Source: Candidatus Roizmanbacteria bacterium UBA1450 (GTDB lineage: Bacteria; Patescibacteriota; Microgenomatia; UBA1406; GWC2-37-13). Taken from it: DNA of 64,000 nt. The position numbers and the translations under genes were made by a program. Location: assembly GCA_002329205.1 (NCBI GenBank), contig DCTC01000001.1, positions 706,623 through 770,622 of the forward strand, written 5' to 3'. The notes below the pieces were generated by a model. The model made no database searches. It was not told where the DNA came from and worked only from the letters and a program-made list of their open reading frames with translations. Of this stretch, positions 24,177-33,339 are shown one piece after another (position 1 is the stretch's first letter; every line of letters starts with the position of its first letter).

Positions 24177-24845
24177 ATGAAGAAAAAAACTTCTAAATTG
24201 AAATCAAAGAATGCATTTAATACTCCGGTTTTTGTTGTGATTCTTGTTTCTCTCGTGATAGGGTATTTGTACGGACAATTCAAACCGTTTAATAAGACCG
24301 GGAAACGGCTTCTGTATGATCCCGTTCAAAACATGGAATATGAGAGCTGTCCAAGCTCAGGACAGATCCCGATAACGGAATTCCTCGAGGTTTATACCGT
24401 GAAAAAAGGAGATACATTGCTGTCAATCGCAAAAAATGAACTGAATGACACATCCCGAGCTTCTGAGATTGTCGCTCTGAACAAATATCTGGATCGTTTT
24501 CCGCAATTGTCTTTGACGAATCCATTTTTGGAAGTCGGATGGAAATTATATCTGCCTTTTGAACATGCGTCCCAAACGGGAGGAAATATTCAGGCGTATG
24601 CCGGCAATATAACGGGTATAGATCAAGGTGTATTCCGAATTTCATTCCAGCAGGGTGGTGGAGGTTCGATTACTCCCAGTACGCAAACACAGTTTCTCTT
24701 GAAATAAAAAAATGAATACCAAGTCGGGGATTGTGTATTAAAGATATCAGCTGTTTTGAATGACAACGTTGTCTTATACGTCCTTCCGTGGCGTGAAAAC
24801 TCAGTCACCGAGTTCAGAAAAAGCCTTGGTTATTCTGATCAATAA
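24177..24845 (+). pseudogene. Membrane-anchored LysM protein interrupted by an in-frame TAA
   Basis: The first frame (24177-24707, 176 residues) has a basic start, one membrane span at about 18-34, and a LysM domain at about 72-123 (YTVKKGDTLLSIAKNEL...VGWKLYLP), so it should bind peptidoglycan. A strand-rich region follows and stops at TAA (24705-24707). The same phase stays open for 45 further codons to TAA at 24843, and the translation (VGDCVLKISAVLND, VVLYVLPWRENS) looks like a normal continuation of that beta domain. A nonsense mutation or readthrough is the simplest reading. The shorter protein may still be made. Confidence 0.65.
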
Positions 24846-24902
24846 ACACTTCATCAGGGTGCCGTATTTACTTCAAATCACAAGAGGACTATACTGAAAG
24901 AT

Positions 24903-25070
24903 ATGTGTAAATCTTCAGAAGGTGCCGTATACGGTATGGGTGTAATCGGTGCTCTGGTATACAACATGCAGTATGCCGACGGTTTCTCACAAATATTGTG
25001 GGGAATTTTTAAGTCACTCGTCTGGCCGGCATTCCTCATTTATGAGGTATTGTCAAAAATGCAGATATAA
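24903..25070 (+). CDS. Small membrane-associated protein (55 aa)
   Basis: A short gene with a TATACT box seven bases before the ATG and a -35-like TTTACT 17 bases further upstream. The product starts MCKSSEGAVYGMGVIGALVY, has a second hydrophobic segment FKSLVWPAFLIYEVL, and ends after a few polar residues. I recognise this as a type of short two-helix protein often seen in candidate-phyla genomes, but it has no known function. Confidence 0.6.
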   Translation: MCKSSEGAVYGMGVIGALVYNMQYADGFSQILWGIFKSLVWPAFLIYEVLSKMQI

Positions 25071-25156
25071 TTTTCTCAAGAGAAAATAAGACGTTTCTTG
25101 AAGCGCCGGTATGTCTTTTTGTGCTTTTATAAGGACGTACAGGTTATAATAAGGAT

Positions 25157-25591
25157 GTGATAGAAACCAAAATCAGGTCATCAGCGCCTACGGAATTTAT
25201 CGTTCAAGAACCACCGTTAGACTTCACTCAAGCTCATGCAGAGTATATAGCAAATGGAGGACAACTGGATCCTGAAAGTTTCCGATTTATTTCGGAATTT
25301 GCTCAATCGGATGAAACTGATACTCTTCTTGCTCATCGGTCTTTCACGGCAAGCAAACATCAAGCTACTCATATGGAAACATTTACCGGGGTAGGTCTAT
25401 CTCCGGTAGAACATCAGCTGTATGCATTACTGCGGAATCAATATATCCCCGATGAATTGCCTGAGAATTCGGGGTGCAGACCGCAATCTTTGTCAGATCA
25501 AAGCCTTATGGCTGAGATACTCCGTCTCACCGCGCCTGAGAAAATGCAGCTCTTTATGAGCAACTATGAGCATATATTCGACCGAAAGTAA
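25157..25591 (+). CDS. Hypothetical acidic protein
   Basis: The product has 144 residues from a GTG start, six bases after a TATAAT box (leaderless). The protein is acidic, soluble and mostly helical, with segments FRFISEFAQSDETDTL and LMAEILRLTAPEKMQLF. No signal peptide, membrane span or known domain is evident. The neighbours are unrelated surface proteins. Function unknown. Confidence 0.55.
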   Translation: MIETKIRSSAPTEFIVQEPPLDFTQAHAEYIANGGQLDPESFRFISEFAQSDETDTLLAHRSFTASKHQATHMETFTGVGLSPVEHQLYALLRNQYIPDELPENSGCRPQSLSDQSLMAEILRLTAPEKMQLFMSNYEHIFDRK

Positions 25592-25668
25592 TTATCAGCC
25601 GTCCCTCGGACACGCATTTATAATTTCCGCTTTTTTTCAAGTTCAGATCGAAGATATTTTTATCTACC

Positions 25669-26097
25669 ATGAAAAATGGGAGTAATCTTAAGAAAAAAAA
25701 ATTGATACAACCGATATTATTTTTCGGAGCGGTCGGAGTTGGTATTATTTTACTTATTATTGTTATAGCAGCTATCTGGATTGGATCTGAGGTAAAGACG
25801 CAGTGCCAGAATGCGAAAAGAGAATATGTCGGAGATTGTACAGAAGCCCTTGTTCAATTGTTGCAGGATGAAAGTCAGGGATACCGCGCAAGAAATGATG
25901 CTATCTGGGCACTCGGACAGCTTGGAGATAGGCGCGCTTTGCCGGTACTTGAATCATATTACACCGGCAATATACCACCGCAGGAATCGCTTGATCAAAC
26001 AATCAGCCAGTATGAATTGAGGAAAGCCGTAAACCTTACAAGCGGCGGTCTGAATATGACAGCTGTCTTCTGGAGATACGGTATGGGGAATTGGTAG
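25669..26097 (+). CDS. Membrane-anchored HEAT-repeat protein
   Basis: The product has 142 residues. A membrane helix at about 15-40 is followed by a short external part with two cysteines (CQNAKREYVGDC) and a HEAT-like helical repeat: ALVQLLQDESQGYRARNDAIWALGQLGDRRALPVLESYY. HEAT repeats bind proteins. The gene ends nine bases from the convergent subtilase stop, so the two may share a terminator region. No partner is evident. Confidence 0.65.
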   Translation: MKNGSNLKKKKLIQPILFFGAVGVGIILLIIVIAAIWIGSEVKTQCQNAKREYVGDCTEALVQLLQDESQGYRARNDAIWALGQLGDRRALPVLESYYTGNIPPQESLDQTISQYELRKAVNLTSGGLNMTAVFWRYGMGNW

Positions 26098-26106
26098 CAT
26101 CCTTTG

Positions 26107-28788
26107 TCAGAATAGGACACCCAAGAAGATGAGTGCGATACCGAAGGCACCGAAGGTGAAAATTTCTTTCCCCCCTGCTTGAGGGAGTGCGGTAACTTTT
26201 GCGCTTGCTTCTGCCGCTTCCGTAGGGATGGTATAAGTACTGCTATTTGCAGATTGAGCTGGTGAATTTCTATCATCATGCGCTGAAAGTCTATCTCCCG
26301 TTTTATTTGTTGCATCACTGAGAGTTGTTGCCATTTTTACATTGCTCCAATCACCTGTTGCGCACTCATTTCCAGCTCTTACTTTGAAATAATATGTAGT
26401 CCCTGGTGCTAGCTTACCGATCGTATGGCTTATGACACCGGTTGAGTTCCCATAAGTAAATTCAGTTCCGTAATGATTCGTTCCGGCATCGAGCCCGTAC
26501 GCAATATAGTAGGAAGTGACTGGTGCACCGGCAGGAGCGAAATACAATGTTGCGTTGTCTTTTGTTGTATCTATCTGGAAGAGATCCGGAGAATGAGAAG
26601 GAGGAGTCTCCGAACAAGGCGGTGGATTGGTGCTCGTGTTGGTAGACCCCGGAGCAGCAGATGTCACTGTTTGTCCGAAAAGTCCGAAAATTGAAAAGTT
26701 TTGTGTCAGACAGGTCACGGTATTGTGGCTTGAAGCAACAGTACAGCTTGAAAGTGTATTCCAGCTATTGCCGCCGTTCCTGCTGAGCATAAGTGAACTT
26801 TCATTTAATCCGGATATCTGCGAAGAAGCATATGAGACGGTCATTACAATGAATTCGTCAAATGTTGTAATGGCAGTAGCAGGATCTTCGTATGCTGTGA
26901 TTTGATATATATATGGATTAACAAGTGTGTAATTGGAAGGTGAAGAAAGGCTTTGTAATACCGGAGTTTTTTCCAATCTCTGTATCTGAAAATATGCACC
27001 AGTTCCGGAAGTAAAGCCTGTTGGAATTTCAACAGTTATTCCTTGTGAAGTTGCCTGTTCCAGATTTAGTGTGCCACCTGCAGTAGCAGTTAACATCTGA
27101 GTACTAGTAGATAACACTTCAGAATTCCCGATACATCGTTCGGTTACAAACGATTGATTAGAACTGACCTCATCGACATCTCCGCTATCACGGGAGTGCG
27201 TGCGGTACTGGTATGTTGTACAAGGCAATAAATTATTGATGGTGACTGAGTGATTTGTTACCCGCGGGTCAGTGTCCTCTTCGGTTGTTTCGTATCCGTA
27301 GGTGTCAAGCAGCCCGTACTCTACTTGTGAAGAAGAAGCTGTCTCTGTTGTCCAGGTGACGGTATGACTTACATGTGTTGAAGTAGGTGTGGGGGTAAGA
27401 GAGGGTGTTACTGTCGGTGAAAGGGTCTGAATCGTCGCGAGTAAAGCGGCACGAGCATTTACCCGCTTTCCGATAGGCTGATCTGTATCAATCGTATCAG
27501 CTGTACTGATAAGAATTGATTCTACTTCATCTGGTGTAAGGTTCGGATTTTTGGACAAGATAAGAGTCGCAACACCGGCGACATGAGGCGTAGCCATAGA
27601 AGTCCCTTGAGATAGCGAATATTGATTATTGAGATGCGTGGAGGCGATGGTACAGGCAATATTCATTCCACAGATAGTGCTATCTCCCCCTGGACCGGCA
27701 ATATCAATGCCGGTTCCGTAACCGGAAAATGAAGATCGCTGATCTGTCGGGCCGGTCGACGCAACCGCGATAACGTGATCGCAGGAAGTAGGTGTGTCAA
27801 GGTCAATATCGATATTGGGAGGATTTTCTGTATCTTGACCCGTTGCACCTATGATAGTGACGCCCTGCGCGTATGCATAATCAATTGCATCTTGCAGATA
27901 CAGTGGGCAGGAGCCAGGTCCGCCTAAGCTGAGATTGATGACTTTCGCATCATTGTCAGCTGCATAATATATGCCAAGTGCGATATCCGTTGTATATCCC
28001 AGGCCATTCTCATCGAGTACTTTTATCGCCATAAGATTGATGTACTGATTTATACCGCTGACGCCGGCGGCGTTATTTGTAACAGCTCCGATTGTTCCGG
28101 CGACGTGAGTTCCATGGCCCTCATCGTCCATAGGATCTGAATTATCAGATACATAGTTGGGACCTTTGATTATATTTGCAGGCAAATCGATATGCGTATA
28201 GTCAATCCCGGTGTCCAGAACAGCCACAGTCGTCACATTGGTACCTGCTATATCCCATGCCTCAGACATGTTAATTTTGCTCAAGCCCCACATGGACGAA
28301 TAGAACGTATCATTCGGGATATACCGAGCTTTGAGCACCGGATTTTTTTCGGCATATTCAACACCGTCGAGGTTTTCGTATTTCGTGATAACTTCTTGCA
28401 GCGGTACCTTACCATTTGTTTTAATAACGGCGATTTTGGGAAGCCCGATTTCTTCGGTCAATTTATTTTCTTTTTGAAACAGTCTTCGAGATGAAATGAC
28501 ACCTGCTTCTCTTTTTATACGATGAATATGTTGCAGTCTTTCCTCAGGGGATTTTTCTTTCGTAATCTTCAACCGGAGATCTTCTTTCATTTTCCGTATC
28601 TTTTCGATAAAAGTCTTATCCGTTTTCTGGCGCCACGCGACAGATTTCGTTAGTTCTTCTTCAGATTGCCCTTCTTTGTATTTGACAATTATTTCGTTCG
28701 GAGCATATGGCTCAGTAGAAGCAACCGCTGATGTTCCTATAAAAAGAAAAACACACAGTATGCAACAATAGTAGAATGCTTTGGTCAT
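26107..28788 (-). CDS. Secreted subtilisin-like protease (S8) with FN3 modules and LPxAG tail
   Basis: The product has 893 residues. Signal peptide about 5-24; propeptide about 25-155; catalytic domain with Asp192 (VLDTGID), His225 (GHGTHVAG) and Ser397 (GTSMATPHVAG). A Thr/Pro linker, an FN3 domain (about 470-550), a beta module ending NFSIFGLFG (about 550-700) and a second FN3 (about 715-820) follow. The C-terminus has LPQAG and a hydrophobic stretch, similar to a sortase-type or membrane anchor. The usual oxyanion AAGN motif reads GATGQD (Gln318). Export and surface attachment are likely. The substrate is unknown. Confidence 0.9.
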   Translation of the reverse strand: MTKAFYYCCILCVFLFIGTSAVASTEPYAPNEIIVKYKEGQSEEELTKSVAWRQKTDKTFIEKIRKMKEDLRLKITKEKSPEERLQHIHRIKREAGVISSRRLFQKENKLTEEIGLPKIAVIKTNGKVPLQEVITKYENLDGVEYAEKNPVLKARYIPNDTFYSSMWGLSKINMSEAWDIAGTNVTTVAVLDTGIDYTHIDLPANIIKGPNYVSDNSDPMDDEGHGTHVAGTIGAVTNNAAGVSGINQYINLMAIKVLDENGLGYTTDIALGIYYAADNDAKVINLSLGGPGSCPLYLQDAIDYAYAQGVTIIGATGQDTENPPNIDIDLDTPTSCDHVIAVASTGPTDQRSSFSGYGTGIDIAGPGGDSTICGMNIACTIASTHLNNQYSLSQGTSMATPHVAGVATLILSKNPNLTPDEVESILISTADTIDTDQPIGKRVNARAALLATIQTLSPTVTPSLTPTPTSTHVSHTVTWTTETASSSQVEYGLLDTYGYETTEEDTDPRVTNHSVTINNLLPCTTYQYRTHSRDSGDVDEVSSNQSFVTERCIGNSEVLSTSTQMLTATAGGTLNLEQATSQGITVEIPTGFTSGTGAYFQIQRLEKTPVLQSLSSPSNYTLVNPYIYQITAYEDPATAITTFDEFIVMTVSYASSQISGLNESSLMLSRNGGNSWNTLSSCTVASSHNTVTCLTQNFSIFGLFGQTVTSAAPGSTNTSTNPPPCSETPPSHSPDLFQIDTTKDNATLYFAPAGAPVTSYYIAYGLDAGTNHYGTEFTYGNSTGVISHTIGKLAPGTTYYFKVRAGNECATGDWSNVKMATTLSDATNKTGDRLSAHDDRNSPAQSANSSTYTIPTEAAEASAKVTALPQAGGKEIFTFGAFGIALIFLGVLF

Positions 28789-28932
28789 GTGAATGTATAA
28801 CTACAAGGTCCGCTTATATTCATTTTACTTGAATTTGACTGTTTTGTTAACGATATAAGTAAAAAGGTAACTGACCGGATTTAAACTCTCTTTTTATCCG
28901 CAACTTGCAGTATTATTCGGTATAATGAAATG

Positions 28933-29889
28933 ATGTTCACACATGTCCTTATCTATTTGATGGCTTTTGTCGGGATCTGGATCGGTTCCGGTCTGGCGAT
29001 AGGATCGGTTGAGAGGCTTTCCCGTATACTTCGTGTATCTTCATTCATGGTTTCATTTATCGTACTTGGTTGCTTTACGTCAATCGGTGAGTTATCAGTC
29101 GGAGTAAACTCAATACTGCAAAATGAGCCTGAGATTTTTGTAGGGAATCTCATTGGTGCAACAATAGTTATCTTTATGCTTATAATCCCGCTCCTTGCCA
29201 TAACCGGTAACAAAATTAAAATTCAAAGAGAATTTCAAGGATTTAATTTACCAGCCTCGTTGGTTGTCATTGGATTGCCGGTCGTCGTTTCCATGGATGG
29301 AGTAGTGGGGAAAATTGACGCATATATTACGATAGTATTGTTTGCGATATTGATACTCATAATTCAGACCAAACGAAGCCTTCTGGAAAAAATTCGAGCA
29401 ATCACTCCAAGAACAAGCATTAAAATAAGCAAAGAGCTTCTAAGGATCATATTTGGCCTTGCCATAATTTTCATTGCCAGCCGTTTTATCGTTGAAAAGA
29501 CACATTACTTTGCTGAACTGCTGGGGCTGTCACCGTTTTTTATCAGTCTTCTTCTGATTGCAATCGGGACAAATATTCCTGAGTTGTCCATTGTAGTGCG
29601 TTCTGCGTTTATGAACAGCAATCAAGTCGCCTTTGGAGATTATGTCGGCTCAGCTTCATTTAATACCTTGTTATTTGGTGTATTGTCGCTAACATACAAT
29701 AATCCGATCCAATTAACAAACAGCTATCTGACGAGTTTGCTTTTTCTGATTCTCGGGCTTTCTCTCTTTTTCTATTTTGCACGGACTAAGAATACAATTA
29801 CCCGAATGGAAGGTTTGATATTGCTTAGTTTGTATATGTTATTTCTGGCGCTTGAGATATATATGCACAAAGGAGCATTGTTTCAATGA
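28933..29889 (+). CDS. CaCA-family sodium/calcium-type cation exchanger
   Basis: The product has 318 residues with about ten membrane spans. The two inverted alpha repeats are visible: SIGELSVGVNSILQNEPEI...GNLIGATI in the first half and AIGTNIPELSIVVRSAFMNSNQ...DYVGSASFN in the second. These hold the acidic residues that coordinate the cation. The protein exchanges Ca2+ (or another cation) for Na+ or H+. A TATAAT box lies six bases before this ATG; an ATG three bases earlier is also possible. Confidence 0.85.
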   Translation: MFTHVLIYLMAFVGIWIGSGLAIGSVERLSRILRVSSFMVSFIVLGCFTSIGELSVGVNSILQNEPEIFVGNLIGATIVIFMLIIPLLAITGNKIKIQREFQGFNLPASLVVIGLPVVVSMDGVVGKIDAYITIVLFAILILIIQTKRSLLEKIRAITPRTSIKISKELLRIIFGLAIIFIASRFIVEKTHYFAELLGLSPFFISLLLIAIGTNIPELSIVVRSAFMNSNQVAFGDYVGSASFNTLLFGVLSLTYNNPIQLTNSYLTSLLFLILGLSLFFYFARTKNTITRMEGLILLSLYMLFLALEIYMHKGALFQ

Positions 29890-29963
29890 TCGTGCGTTAT
29901 ATGTTATTTGCATATCATAGAAATTAAACGTACAATGATCCAATACTATCAGTTGTGCTGCTG

Positions 29964-31814
29964 ATGCATCATATCAAATCTTTCTACGAAACTAACCGGA
30001 TTCGTTTTTTTTCTGGAGTTGTTTCGCTGTTCCTAATACCGGCTCTCATTTATTTGGGGTTTGCGTATGTGACAGAATCTACGCAGGCGGCCCAAAGTGC
30101 AGGTCTCTCTTTTGTGCTAAAAGATCAGAACGGTACTTCATTTAAAACTGACGGCAGTGGAAAGGTTGTCCTAAAAGAAGGGGATAAAATCGCTCTTGAT
30201 GTCATTTTGACCACAACAAATGCAGCGATAGAAATGGCTTTGATGACTGTTGATTATCCTGCTGATGTCCTTTCAATTGGATATTCTTCGACTCCACTTT
30301 CCCAAAATCAAGGCACAACTGAGCTCCATCAGACCACACAAGCAGTGTGCGGAAGCAATCCCTCAAAGAAGGATGACTTGAGCAATTATCTGAGTGAGGT
30401 GTGGCTGAGCGGTGTTGAAGTGGATCAAGCGGCTGAGAAACCGGTGGGCTCGGTTCGTGTACTCTGTGCTGCCGGACCGCAGACGTCCCCTTTTGTTCCG
30501 GCAAAACCGGTTCCTAAGAATCGAATAGTAAAAATCGCAACCCTTTATTTTACCGTTGATAAACCGACCGTGTCTTCGGAACTGGAGTTCCGCATAAACA
30601 GCTCCAATCTAAAGGCAAGTCCTACCGTACTAACTGCGCTCGGTTGTTATCAGGCAGCACAGGCATGTCAAGGAAATTCAACTTGTATTGCTGCCATTCA
30701 GGCTTGTGAAAACAATGTACAGGTGAATCAGGTTAAAAAATTGGTTTTTACAACGAACCAAAGCACGTCACCATCTCCGACCGTGCCACTCTCAATTGTT
30801 CCGACCGATCCTGTTATAAGTATATCTCCCGGTACGGAGGCAATCCGGCTATTCCCAACAGATGATACCTTTATTCATTCTGATGAGGAAAATAGAAACT
30901 TCGGATCGACAGCGGAATTAGAAGTTGACGGAAGTCCAAAAAAGGATATATTGCTCCAGTTTGATACCGGCTCTCTTGACCGCACAGCAATTACTTCGGC
31001 ACGGGCTGTGTTTCGCGTGACGAATAAATCGACAGATCCGAGTACAGTAAAATTCAGTGACATCATCTCGTGGAATGAAAAAACGGTGACGTATCAAAAC
31101 AAACCGGATCTGGCCTCTGGCCGTATAGTCTCCACTATTACCGGAAATAAGGTCGGATCTGACGTGTCACTTGATGTTACTGATTTCATCAAAAATAGTG
31201 CCTCTCCCCGTTTTACTCTTATTATTGAACAGAATAAGTCAGACGGTCTGGATATCAGTTCAAAGGAAGGAACTCATAAACCGTATATTGATATTCAAGT
31301 TGCCAAGAGCACTGCTGTCATACCGCAACCTTCTGTCGTACCGCAGACACTTGAATTATTGCCCATTGGAGATACGCATGTTGTCAAAGAGCGGAGCGCC
31401 CGTAATTATGGGAAAACGACGGTGATGGAAATTGACGGAAGTCCTGATACGATAGCTTATATGCAATTCAGCCCGGGAGATATCAATCTCTTCTCAATAC
31501 AATCAGCAACGCTTACTTATTACGTTACCAACAAATCAACATCAACTCAAAATATCCGGATTTCAAATTCTTTAAATTGGGATGAAGCGACTATGACATA
31601 CTCAAATAGACCGGATAGTTCACAGGTTCCGGTTGTACGGACAGTCAATACAAACGGAAAAGCTGATATGTGGGTTACAGTTGATCTTACGGATGAAATC
31701 AGACTGATGAAATCAGGGAATTTTACTATTGTTCTGGATCAAAAGGGGAGCGACGGACTATCTATAAATTCACGGGAGAGCAGTCGGCCTCCCAAATTGA
31801 CCATTGAGCCCTAA
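29964..31814 (+). CDS. Secreted cohesin-like protein with two CBM96/DNRLRE-type domains
   Basis: The product has 616 residues. After a signal anchor (about 17-37), residues about 45-250 form a cohesin-like beta sandwich (VVLKEGDKIALDVILTT, AIEMALMTVDYPADVLSI, IVKIATLYFTV). A Ser/Pro linker follows. Two homologous domains of about 155 residues then occur (around 290-445 and 460-615), each with LFPTDDTFIH or LLPIGDTHVV, NFGSTAELEVDGSP or NYGKTTVMEIDGSP, and LTIIEQ-type ends. These resemble DNRLRE/CBM96 carbohydrate-binding modules. The next gene, 10 bases downstream, carries a dockerin. Confidence 0.65.
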   Translation: MHHIKSFYETNRIRFFSGVVSLFLIPALIYLGFAYVTESTQAAQSAGLSFVLKDQNGTSFKTDGSGKVVLKEGDKIALDVILTTTNAAIEMALMTVDYPADVLSIGYSSTPLSQNQGTTELHQTTQAVCGSNPSKKDDLSNYLSEVWLSGVEVDQAAEKPVGSVRVLCAAGPQTSPFVPAKPVPKNRIVKIATLYFTVDKPTVSSELEFRINSSNLKASPTVLTALGCYQAAQACQGNSTCIAAIQACENNVQVNQVKKLVFTTNQSTSPSPTVPLSIVPTDPVISISPGTEAIRLFPTDDTFIHSDEENRNFGSTAELEVDGSPKKDILLQFDTGSLDRTAITSARAVFRVTNKSTDPSTVKFSDIISWNEKTVTYQNKPDLASGRIVSTITGNKVGSDVSLDVTDFIKNSASPRFTLIIEQNKSDGLDISSKEGTHKPYIDIQVAKSTAVIPQPSVVPQTLELLPIGDTHVVKERSARNYGKTTVMEIDGSPDTIAYMQFSPGDINLFSIQSATLTYYVTNKSTSTQNIRISNSLNWDEATMTYSNRPDSSQVPVVRTVNTNGKADMWVTVDLTDEIRLMKSGNFTIVLDQKGSDGLSINSRESSRPPKLTIEP

Positions 31815-31824
31815 CAACTTATCA

Positions 31825-33198
31825 ATGAATAAATTACAACCGATAAAACAATCCGGAGTTTTCTTTCTCATGACAGGATTTCTCCTTTTTGGGATTGCAT
31901 ATCATGTAGTATCAGCAACCTGTACGCTGAAGGGAGATATTGACTGTTCTGGAAAAGTGACTCAGACTGATCTGGCAACACTTGCGCTGTCAATAGGTGG
32001 GTCCAGTACGGCTTCTGATATTAATAAAAACGGCGCTGTTGAGATTGATGATTTGTTGACGCTACTTAGCAATTTCGGGAAGACAGAGCAGACGCCGGTA
32101 CCGACTTCAACTTCTGTCCCGACACCTGCCCTGACGGCACAGCCGACTGCAACCGTTACCCCATCCGTATCAGGAAGCGATCCGTCATTTGTCTGTCTTG
32201 AAAACGCTGGACCGTTACAGGTTATAACAGGATTTTATAATTCCGGAAAATTCGAGCCGGCTACGGCAAATAATAAAAAATTTGATGCACGGAAAGCCTC
32301 ATTTGAAATACCCAGCAGTATCTCTCACCAAATGGTTTCGCTGCGCGGTTCAAACATGGATAGTATGTGTTGGGCTGGAGGCTACATTACGTCATCAACA
32401 TCCTGGCATGATTTGAATATTTCCTGGAACGAGAGTAAGCACGGCTACGACAATGAAGGATCCAATCGGGGAACGATGGAGAATACAACCTCGGCGACCT
32501 CATACGGAAATAAGATGACTTGGACAGGGCTGCATGTGTTCAATGTCCATGATGGTTTACGGACGAGCAATTCAAAAGATAACTGGAAGATACAGCATTC
32601 ATGGTTCGACTATATTCGAGATGACTGTATCGAGAATGATCATATCTACTCGGGGGAAGTGTACGATACGTTGTTTGATGGCTGTTATTCAGGTCTGAGT
32701 GTGCGGCCATCAGCAGGGTCAAATGATTATGCGAAAGGTTCTGTTATCAAATTCGATAAAGTTCTTCTTCGTATGGAGCCGATGCCATACCCGTATAAAT
32801 GGGATTCGAAAAGCGATCCCACACTAAAAGTGAGCGGATATGGAGAAACTCCGTTTGGATTTGGGAATGTTTTCAAGATGGAAAACGGAATTGAACCCGA
32901 TTTTGAAATCACCAATTCAGTTTTTCTCTTAGAATATGATGCAAAAAAAGAGTTATTTCCGCCGCAGGACAAAGTGAGGGTCTGTAAAAATAATACTCTT
33001 ATCTGGCTGGGAAATCCGGCAGATGCTCCCACATATCTTACTTCAGAATTCCCGGGCTGTTTTACGATAATTACTGATAAAACCCAAGGCAAGGCGTTGT
33101 GGAAGAACAAAGTAGCAGACTGGCATAAACGTCATCCCGATGTAGGAGCTCATCGGAAACCCTCCGTCCCCGGTGAATACAAATGGCCCCGGTATTGA
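31825..33198 (+). CDS. Dockerin-bearing secreted protein with beta-helix-like C-terminus
   Basis: The product has 457 residues. Signal peptide about 12-31. A type I dockerin follows directly, with two Ca-binding loops (Asp38 to Asp49, DIDCSGKVTQTD; Asp65 to Asp76, DINKNGAVEIDD). After a Pro/Thr linker (about 88-118), a 330-residue domain has short repeating strands typical of a right-handed beta helix, as in pectate lyases, with runs like GLHVFNVHDGLRTSN and WFDYIRDDCIENDHIYSGE. Polysaccharide cleavage or binding is plausible but not proven. It is coupled to the cohesin-like gene. Confidence 0.75.
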   Translation: MNKLQPIKQSGVFFLMTGFLLFGIAYHVVSATCTLKGDIDCSGKVTQTDLATLALSIGGSSTASDINKNGAVEIDDLLTLLSNFGKTEQTPVPTSTSVPTPALTAQPTATVTPSVSGSDPSFVCLENAGPLQVITGFYNSGKFEPATANNKKFDARKASFEIPSSISHQMVSLRGSNMDSMCWAGGYITSSTSWHDLNISWNESKHGYDNEGSNRGTMENTTSATSYGNKMTWTGLHVFNVHDGLRTSNSKDNWKIQHSWFDYIRDDCIENDHIYSGEVYDTLFDGCYSGLSVRPSAGSNDYAKGSVIKFDKVLLRMEPMPYPYKWDSKSDPTLKVSGYGETPFGFGNVFKMENGIEPDFEITNSVFLLEYDAKKELFPPQDKVRVCKNNTLIWLGNPADAPTYLTSEFPGCFTIITDKTQGKALWKNKVADWHKRHPDVGAHRKPSVPGEYKWPRY

Positions 33199-33208
33199 TA
33201 TCCCATAG

Positions 33209-33237
33209 TTGTTTTTACGCAATGGATATGCTATACT
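33209..33237 (+). promoter_or_regulatory. Promoter of DEAD-box helicase with about 95-base leader
   Basis: TTGTTT at 33209-33214 and TATACT at 33232-33237 are 17 bases apart. The ATG is at 33340, so the transcript has a leader of about 95 bases, which is unusual here. Leaders of this size on RNA-helicase genes are often involved in cold or autoregulation. Confidence 0.55.
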
Positions 33238-33339
33238 TCTTCTATTATTAGATACCTTTTTCTCCATCGACGCGAGATCTTCCATATATATTTGGGTTTA
33301 GGTCTTCCTCACAGAGATATTCGGTAACCCATTTTAATT

